In this document: piece by piece, positions 7,249-10,780 of the stretch
Layout of the letters: every line of letters begins with the position of its first letter
Numbering within the stretch: position 1 is the first letter of the stretch
Source: an uncultured Burkholderiales bacterium
GTDB lineage: Bacteria; Pseudomonadota; Gammaproteobacteria; Burkholderiales; Burkholderiaceae
Assembly: GCA_937891045.1 (NCBI GenBank)
Contig: CALBEV010000061.1
Location: 1-10,780, forward strand
Direction: 5' to 3'
DNA length: 10,780 nucleotides
Program-made: the position numbers and the translations under genes
The notes under the pieces: model-generated
What the model was told of the DNA's origin: nothing
Database searches by the model: none
The model's input: only the letters and a program-made list of their open reading frames with translations

Positions 7249-7942
7249 TGTTGACGGATTGAATGTCCATTACGGCAGCAGTCAGGTTTTATTTGGCCTG
7301 CAACTGAAAGTGCACCATGGCGAAACCTTGGCGCTGTTGGGTCGAAACGGCGCAGGCAAAAGCACGAGCATGAAAGCCATTGCTGGCATCATTGCATCAA
7401 CGGATGGCCGCATGCGATTCAATGACAAAGACATCTCCGGCATGCCTTCACACTTGATTGCCAGAGCCGGTATTGGTTTTGTCCCTGAGGACAGGCAGAT
7501 ATTCACGGGCTTGTCTGTTGAAGACAATTTGATCATTGGTGCAAAGCTGGGACAACAAGGTGAGCAGGTCTGGACGCTTGATCAGGTCTATCAGATGTTG
7601 CCCTTGTTGTATCCCTTGAGGCAACGCATGGGTGGTTTGCTGTCTGGCGGTGAGCAGCAAATGCTGACCATAGGGCGGGCTTTGATGGGGAACCCAAGCT
7701 TGCTGCTTCTTGACGAGCCCAGCGAGGGACTTGCACCCATCATGGTTCAAAAAATTGGTGAATTGATTGAAAACTTGCGTGAGCTTGGTACCACCATCGT
7801 TTTGGCCGAGCAAAACTTGCATTTTTGCCTGGGCTTGGCTGACCGTGCTGTTGTGATTGACAAGGGCTGTGATGTGTTTGTCGGCAATATTGCAGAACTC
7901 AACGCCAATGCGGAAATCAAAAAACGCTATCTGTCGGTCTGA
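7232..7942 (+). CDS. livF: Liv-type ABC transporter ATP-binding protein, LivF family
   Basis: Second ATPase subunit, expected to form a heterodimer with LivG. The protein has 236 residues if started at the ATG at 7232, which has AAAGAG about 7 bases upstream. A TTG at 7226 and an ATG at 7241 are alternatives that change only the first few residues. Walker A is GRNGAGKS (37-44). PEDRQIFTGLSVEDNL (about 85-100) is typical of LivF, with Arg-Gln-Ile-Phe after the Q-loop region. The signature is LSGGEQQ (137-143), and Walker B LLLLDEP (157-163) is followed by SEGLAP, the LivF hallmark. The switch region reads LAEQN. This is the last gene of the operon; its stop codon is 5 bases from the stop of the convergent monooxygenase gene. 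Confidence 0.94.
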   Translation: MNVMLDVDGLNVHYGSSQVLFGLQLKVHHGETLALLGRNGAGKSTSMKAIAGIIASTDGRMRFNDKDISGMPSHLIARAGIGFVPEDRQIFTGLSVEDNLIIGAKLGQQGEQVWTLDQVYQMLPLLYPLRQRMGGLLSGGEQQMLTIGRALMGNPSLLLLDEPSEGLAPIMVQKIGELIENLRELGTTIVLAEQNLHFCLGLADRAVVIDKGCDVFVGNIAELNANAEIKKRYLSV

Positions 7943-7958
7943 CTTGTTTATTCAGACC
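7936..7958. terminator. Inverted repeat over two convergent stop codons
   Basis: GGTCTGA (7936-7942) and TCAGACC (7952-7958) form a perfect 7-bp stem with a 9-base loop. The left arm contains the livF stop codon and the loop contains the monooxygenase stop. It may act as a bidirectional terminator. On the minus strand a T-run follows about 10 bases beyond the stem; on the plus strand there is no U-tract, so termination there is doubtful. Confidence 0.4.
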
Positions 7959-9582
7959 CCAACTTGAAGCCGACATAACCGTTGTTCACGATCTCTTCAC
8001 ACGTTTTTCTGTAACGCAAGAAGCCACCAGGATACGGCATGAATACACGCGGTTTACCAGGAACATTGGCACCCAAATACCAAGAATGCTTGGCCTGGGG
8101 AAGCAGCGTTTCATTGGCAGCTGCGTTGACCGTTTCAACCCAGCTTTCACTGACATCTTGGCCCGCCTCAATGAAATCCAGCTTGTTTTTTTGCAGGTGC
8201 TCGATGCAGTTCGTGATCCATTCCACATGATGCTCGATGGCAGGCGGCATATTGCATAAAACAGATGGACTACCAGGGCCAGTGATGGTGAACATATTCG
8301 GAAAACCAGGAACTTGAAGACCCAGGTAATTGATGGGGCCCGCCTGCCAAGCCTTTTGCAAGCTCAAGCCATGTCGACCTTGAATGTCCATCTTCAACAA
8401 AGAGCCCGTCATGGCATCAAAGCCTGTTGCAAAAACGATGATGTCCAAATTGAATTCAGCGCTGCTGGTTTTGATGCCTCGCGGCATAATGCACTCTATG
8501 GGCGTATCACGGAGGTTGACCAAATCGACATGCGCTGCATTGAAGGTTTCGAAATAACCGCTGTCAATAGGCGGGCGCTTTGCAGCAAACGGATGGTCTA
8601 TGTCGCTGAGCTGCTCTGCCTTGACAGGATCGGTGACAGTCTGGCGAATTTTGTGGCGTATGAAATCTGCCGCTGTACGGTTTGAATCAGGGTTTTGCAG
8701 CAAATCTTTGAATGTCGCACGAAACTGTAGTCCGCCTTTTTGCCATGCATCTTCATAAATTTGGTGACGCTCTTCTTCGCTGACGTCATGGACCAAGCGC
8801 TCTGAAATACGAAATGGGTGGGCATTGGTGTTGGTTGTCATCACTTCGCGAAAGTGCGAGGCATTTTCCTTTGCATAGCGCTTAAAGGAATCATCCAGCG
8901 GCTTATTTCGAGCAGGAATGCTGTAATTGGCTGTTCGCTGAAACACGGTCAGGTGCTTGGCTTTTTCGGCAATGACCGGGATAGCTTGAATGCCAGTTGA
9001 TCCCGTTCCTATGACGCCAACTTTTTTGCCAGAGAAATCCACACCCTCATGCGGCCACTCACCCGTGTGAAACCAATCGCCCGCAAATGTATCCAGCCCC
9101 GAAATACTTGGAATATTGGCGGAAGACAAGCAACCCACAGCCGTGATGAAAAACTTGGCCAAATAGGTTTGACCTGTATCGGTCCTGATGAGCCAACGGT
9201 TGTTTGTGTCTGAATAATGTGCGCTTTGTACTTTGGTGCCCAGCACAATATCGGGTCGCAAGTTGAAACGGTCTGCAACGTGATCAAGGTAGCGCAAAAT
9301 TTCGGGTTGCTGAGGGTAACGCTCAGACCATTCCCATTCATCCAATAATTCTTTCGAAAAATAGTAAGCGTAGGAGTGGCTTTCAGAGTCACATCGTGCG
9401 CCAGGGTAGCGATTCCAGTACCAGGTGCCTCCAACACCTTGAGCGGAGTCCAATACTTTGACGGACAAACCCAGCTTGTCACGAAGAAGCAGTAATTGGT
9501 ACAAGCCCGAAAAGCCTGCACCGACCACTAAAGCGTCAACTGACAAGGGGGAAGAAGGCACTGGCGGTTGGCTATTTTTCAT
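7948..9582 (-). CDS. Type I Baeyer-Villiger monooxygenase, cyclohexanone monooxygenase-like
   Basis: FAD- and NADPH-dependent flavoprotein that uses oxygen to convert ketones to esters or lactones. At 544 residues it is about the length of classical cyclohexanone monooxygenases. The first dinucleotide fold is GAGFSG (21-26). GGTWYWNRYPGARCD (51-65) is a family-conserved stretch. The Baeyer-Villiger fingerprint FAGDWFHTGEWP (166-177) fits FxGxxxHxxxWP exactly. The second fold, for NADPH, is GTGSTG (192-197). KRPPIDSGYFETFN and the later ATGFD motif are also typical. No part appears missing. The ATG at 9582 has no ribosome binding site on its own strand: CCTCCT precedes it, the complement of a strong site facing the other way. 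It is convergent to the transporter/dehydrogenase operon. It may act on a ketone made by the operon's dehydrogenase, but co-regulation is not shown. The assignment to type I BVMO is strong; the substrate is open. Confidence 0.93.
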   Translation of the reverse strand: MKNSQPPVPSSPLSVDALVVGAGFSGLYQLLLLRDKLGLSVKVLDSAQGVGGTWYWNRYPGARCDSESHSYAYYFSKELLDEWEWSERYPQQPEILRYLDHVADRFNLRPDIVLGTKVQSAHYSDTNNRWLIRTDTGQTYLAKFFITAVGCLSSANIPSISGLDTFAGDWFHTGEWPHEGVDFSGKKVGVIGTGSTGIQAIPVIAEKAKHLTVFQRTANYSIPARNKPLDDSFKRYAKENASHFREVMTTNTNAHPFRISERLVHDVSEEERHQIYEDAWQKGGLQFRATFKDLLQNPDSNRTAADFIRHKIRQTVTDPVKAEQLSDIDHPFAAKRPPIDSGYFETFNAAHVDLVNLRDTPIECIMPRGIKTSSAEFNLDIIVFATGFDAMTGSLLKMDIQGRHGLSLQKAWQAGPINYLGLQVPGFPNMFTITGPGSPSVLCNMPPAIEHHVEWITNCIEHLQKNKLDFIEAGQDVSESWVETVNAAANETLLPQAKHSWYLGANVPGKPRVFMPYPGGFLRYRKTCEEIVNNGYVGFKLGSE

Positions 9583-9596
9583 AGGAGGATTTCAAA

Positions 9597-9827
9597 ATGA
9601 TAGCCTTATTCAAGCTGGATCGGTTGCGCCGATTCAAAAAATGCGCGAAAGATGATCCATCTCATTTGAATACGCCAACTCCTGTATTATTTCACTGCAG
9701 AACAATGATTCATATTGACAAAACCTGCTCTATCCCTTTGGTTCAAATGGCGAGGGAAGACCGAACTTCCTTTGAGACCATCCAATTGTTCAATCTGCCT
9801 CGTGAAAAAAGGAGCACCGATGACTGA
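9597..9827 (+). CDS. Doubtful small ORF with a strong ribosome binding site
   Basis: A 76-residue ORF, basic at its N-terminus, with no recognised domain or membrane segment. Its main support is AGGAGG at 9583-9588, 8 bases before the ATG at 9597, which is a near-ideal ribosome binding site. Its stop overlaps the start of the cysteine-rich gene by 8 bases, which would allow coupled translation. Against it, the composition is unremarkable, no promoter is evident, and the site abuts the divergent monooxygenase start, so a transcript would have to begin inside that gene. It may be non-coding. Confidence 0.25.
   Translation: MIALFKLDRLRRFKKCAKDDPSHLNTPTPVLFHCRTMIHIDKTCSIPLVQMAREDRTSFETIQLFNLPREKRSTDD
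9808..9814 (+). promoter_or_regulatory. Ribosome binding site for the cysteine-rich protein
   Basis: AAAGGAG lies 5 bases before the ATG at 9820. It supports that start over the upstream in-frame ATGs at 9715 and 9748, which would add residues without a similar signal. Confidence 0.6.
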
Positions 9828-9981
9828 AGACCCCAGATGCTGTGGAACCGGTACCTGCATCATCAACGAAGAAGGCGTTTGCTGGTGCGGCCAAACCTGG
9901 GATGGTGAAAAGATGTGCATGCCTACAGCCCTCAAAAATGAGTCACCTCAAGAAACAACGAACACCGTTGATCCTGAATGA
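9820..9981 (+). CDS. Small cysteine-rich protein, function unknown
   Basis: A 53-residue protein with six cysteines in its first 33 residues (C7, C8, C13, C21, C23, C33), arranged as CC-x4-C, CWC and a single Cys, within DPRCCGTGTCIINEEG and CWCGQTWDGEKMC. The tail is hydrophilic with no cysteines. There is no signal peptide, so the protein is probably cytoplasmic, where clustered thiols usually bind a metal or an iron-sulfur centre; this is an inference. The overall look is that of a short conserved beta-proteobacterial protein of unknown function, but I cannot name a family. A good ribosome binding site precedes the ATG. It lies tail-to-tail with the rhodanese gene, 49 bases apart, which may hint at a sulfur or metal connection but could be chance. 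Confidence 0.65.
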   Translation: MTEDPRCCGTGTCIINEEGVCWCGQTWDGEKMCMPTALKNESPQETTNTVDPE

Positions 9982-10030
9982 TGGTCACAGCCCCTTGACT
10001 CAATTCAATCTCAACAAGCCGAAGAAATCT

Positions 10031-10405
10031 TTATGGCTTTGCAGGCGATTCCAAAGTCCAACCGCGTTTGGCCCATTCGCTCATCCCGCCACGTACATAC
10101 TCCACATTGGTAAATCCGCGAGCGCGAAGTTCTTTGGCAACAGCACTTGAGCGATTTTGTGTATTGCATATCAAAAGCACGCGCGAATCAGCAGTCCTGG
10201 GCAATTCGTTGAGCCGAGATGCCAGCGTACTCATGGGAATCAACTTCATCCCTTTGGCTACGCCAGTCGCATGCTCATCAGGTTCGCGAATATCCAAGAC
10301 TGTCACGCTGCTATTGCCAACCAACGAGCGTGCCTCATCCAAACTGACTTGTGCATGAGAAACACTAACCAGGGTAGTCAATAAAAAGATGGGAATGAGT
10401 TTCAT
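10031..10405 (-). CDS. Exported single-domain rhodanese-like protein
   Basis: Sulfurtransferase-fold protein of 124 residues with an N-terminal signal peptide (MKLIPIFLLTTLVSVSHA, likely cleaved after Ala18), so it should act in the periplasm. The rhodanese domain covers about 20-118. VLDIREPDEHATG (36-48) is the conserved entry motif. The active-site loop is CNTQNRS (80-86), with the persulfide-forming Cys80 and Arg85 in the CxxxxR arrangement. VEYVRGGMSEWAKRGW (101-116) is the family's C-terminal motif. All key residues are present, so activity is plausible. The ATG at 10405 is chosen because it puts a canonical signal peptide at the N-terminus. An in-frame ATG at 10462 would add 19 residues ahead of it and is less likely. 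No clear ribosome binding site or promoter is visible. The physiological sulfur donor or acceptor is unknown. Confidence 0.88.
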   Translation of the reverse strand: MKLIPIFLLTTLVSVSHAQVSLDEARSLVGNSSVTVLDIREPDEHATGVAKGMKLIPMSTLASRLNELPRTADSRVLLICNTQNRSSAVAKELRARGFTNVEYVRGGMSEWAKRGWTLESPAKP

Positions 10406-10488
10406 GCTTTTAAAAATCAGAAATCGAATGCCAAGGGCATCTGAGATCGAGGCTGCAACCACCCGAGCGCATTTGCCTTGACTGGCTC

Positions 10489-10500
10489 AAGACTCCGGCA
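10489..10500. repeat. 12-bp direct repeat, left copy
   Basis: AAGACTCCGGCA, identical and in the same orientation as 10560-10571; the two copies start 71 bases apart and bracket the tRNA fragment. Confidence 0.8.
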
Positions 10501-10516
10501 TGAAACAGAAAATTTC

Positions 10517-10562
10517 TGGTGCGTGGTGAGGGTTTCGAACCCCCGACCCCCGCCGTGTGAAG
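10517..10562 (-). pseudogene. 3' half of a tRNA-Val(CAC) gene
   Basis: Read on the minus strand, this segment follows the second half of a class I tRNA. It has an anticodon loop TTCACAC (10561-10555, anticodon CAC at 10559-10557), a 3' anticodon strand GGCGG and a five-base variable loop GGGTC. The T-arm is GGGGG-TTCGAAA-CCCTC, followed by 3' acceptor strand ACCACGC, discriminator A and an encoded CCA (10519-10517). The matching 5' parts are missing: CCGCC for the anticodon stem, the D-arm and the GCGTGGT acceptor strand do not occur in the adjacent bases. It is thus a fragment, not a working tRNA gene. Such fragments commonly mark attachment sites of elements that integrate at tRNA 3' ends. 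The valine assignment rests on the loop alone and the general look of the arms. Confidence 0.7.
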
Positions 10563-10571
10563 ACTCCGGCA
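10560..10571. repeat. 12-bp direct repeat, right copy
   Basis: AAGACTCCGGCA, the same as 10489-10500. Its first three bases overlap the tRNA fragment, and the tRNA resemblance stops here. Confidence 0.8.
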
Positions 10572-10743
10572 GACCTGTATATTCCACAATGAAATCAATA
10601 GGTTAGCTATTTGCTTGAGTCTCAAAGTAGCATAATTGTAGTATAGTAATGAATATTTAATTATTATTTAATGGCGACATTTTAGAACTTGTAGAACAGC
10701 AAGCGTAAAGACTTTTTACACTTGAACTTTTTTGACCTATCAA
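10572..10743. other. AT-rich non-coding stretch
   Basis: The base composition shifts sharply here; 10621-10680 in particular is roughly three-quarters A+T, unlike all genes to the left. I find no gene, RNA or clear terminator in it. The change begins at the tRNA fragment, consistent with a junction between host-like and acquired sequence. Confidence 0.5.
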
Positions 10744-10779
10744 TCAAGCTGCTAACAATTCAGCAAGTGCCTCAATGTA
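10744..10779 (-). CDS. Possible C-terminus of a gene running off the right edge
   Basis: An open minus-strand frame enters from the right end and stops at a TGA (10746-10744). Its last residues are YIEALAELLAA, a helical, leucine- and alanine-rich tail that looks protein-like. Only eleven codons are visible, so neither reality nor function can be judged. A gene next to a tRNA fragment is often an integrase, but nothing here shows that. Confidence 0.25.
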   Translation of the reverse strand, partial: YIEALAELLAA

Positions 10780-10780
10780 T

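Noticed and set aside
9715..9720. TTGACA considered as a -35 box for the cysteine-rich gene.
   Set aside because: No reasonable -10 hexamer lies 16-18 bases downstream.
10506..10518. CAGAAA-A-TTTCTG palindrome just beyond the tRNA CCA end, considered as a tRNA terminator.
   Set aside because: The one-base centre cannot form a hairpin loop without losing pairs, and there is no T-run.
10517..10600. A complete tRNA or tmRNA gene on the minus strand.
   Set aside because: No 5' acceptor strand matching ACCACGC, no D-arm and no anticodon 5' strand matching GGCGG were found upstream.
1..10780. CRISPR arrays, insertion sequences, rRNA, riboswitches.
   Set aside because: No regularly spaced repeat series, transposase gene or recognisable structured RNA was seen on either strand.

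Overview
The window looks like a chromosomal segment from a betaproteobacterium, most likely Burkholderiales. The basis is the style of the genes (NhaA, a Liv-type ABC operon, a cyclohexanone-monooxygenase-like flavoprotein, a tRNA-Val type 3' end with encoded CCA) and a moderate base composition. This placement is an inference from family resemblance; no marker gene is present.

Layout. 1-2314 holds two plus-strand membrane protein genes: an NhaA Na+/H+ antiporter (93-1262) and a single-domain six-helix voltage-gated channel of the bacterial NaV family (1496-2314). The channel's pore motif is TLEGWS instead of the usual TLESWS, which raises the question of Na+ versus Ca2+ selectivity. 2511-7942 is a tight plus-strand operon of six genes. 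It encodes a periplasmic binding protein, a LivH permease (TTG start), a LivM permease, a short-chain dehydrogenase/reductase, a LivG ATPase and a LivF ATPase. From livH's partner livM onward every junction is a stop/start overlap. The dehydrogenase sits inside the transporter genes, between livM and livG. Convergent to this operon, with 5 bp between the stop codons, is a 544-residue type I Baeyer-Villiger monooxygenase (7948-9582, minus). A perfect 7-bp inverted repeat covers both stops.

9583-10030 carries a 53-residue cysteine-rich protein gene (9820-9981) and a doubtful small ORF upstream that has a textbook ribosome binding site. A secreted single-domain rhodanese is on the minus strand (10031-10405). 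At 10517-10562 lies the 3' half of a tRNA-Val(CAC) gene, from anticodon loop to CCA, without its 5' half. A 12-bp direct repeat brackets it. The sequence then turns strongly AT-rich to the right end, where the tail of a possible minus-strand gene is visible. This looks like the edge of an integrated element or a rearranged tRNA locus.

How the parts may work together (inference). The Liv-type importer, the embedded dehydrogenase and the neighbouring monooxygenase fit uptake of a small organic compound, oxidation of an alcohol to a ketone, and oxygen insertion to give an ester or lactone. The substrate cannot be read from the sequence. The antiporter and the channel may form a local cation-handling pair: NhaA expels Na+, and the channel admits Na+ or Ca2+ on depolarisation.
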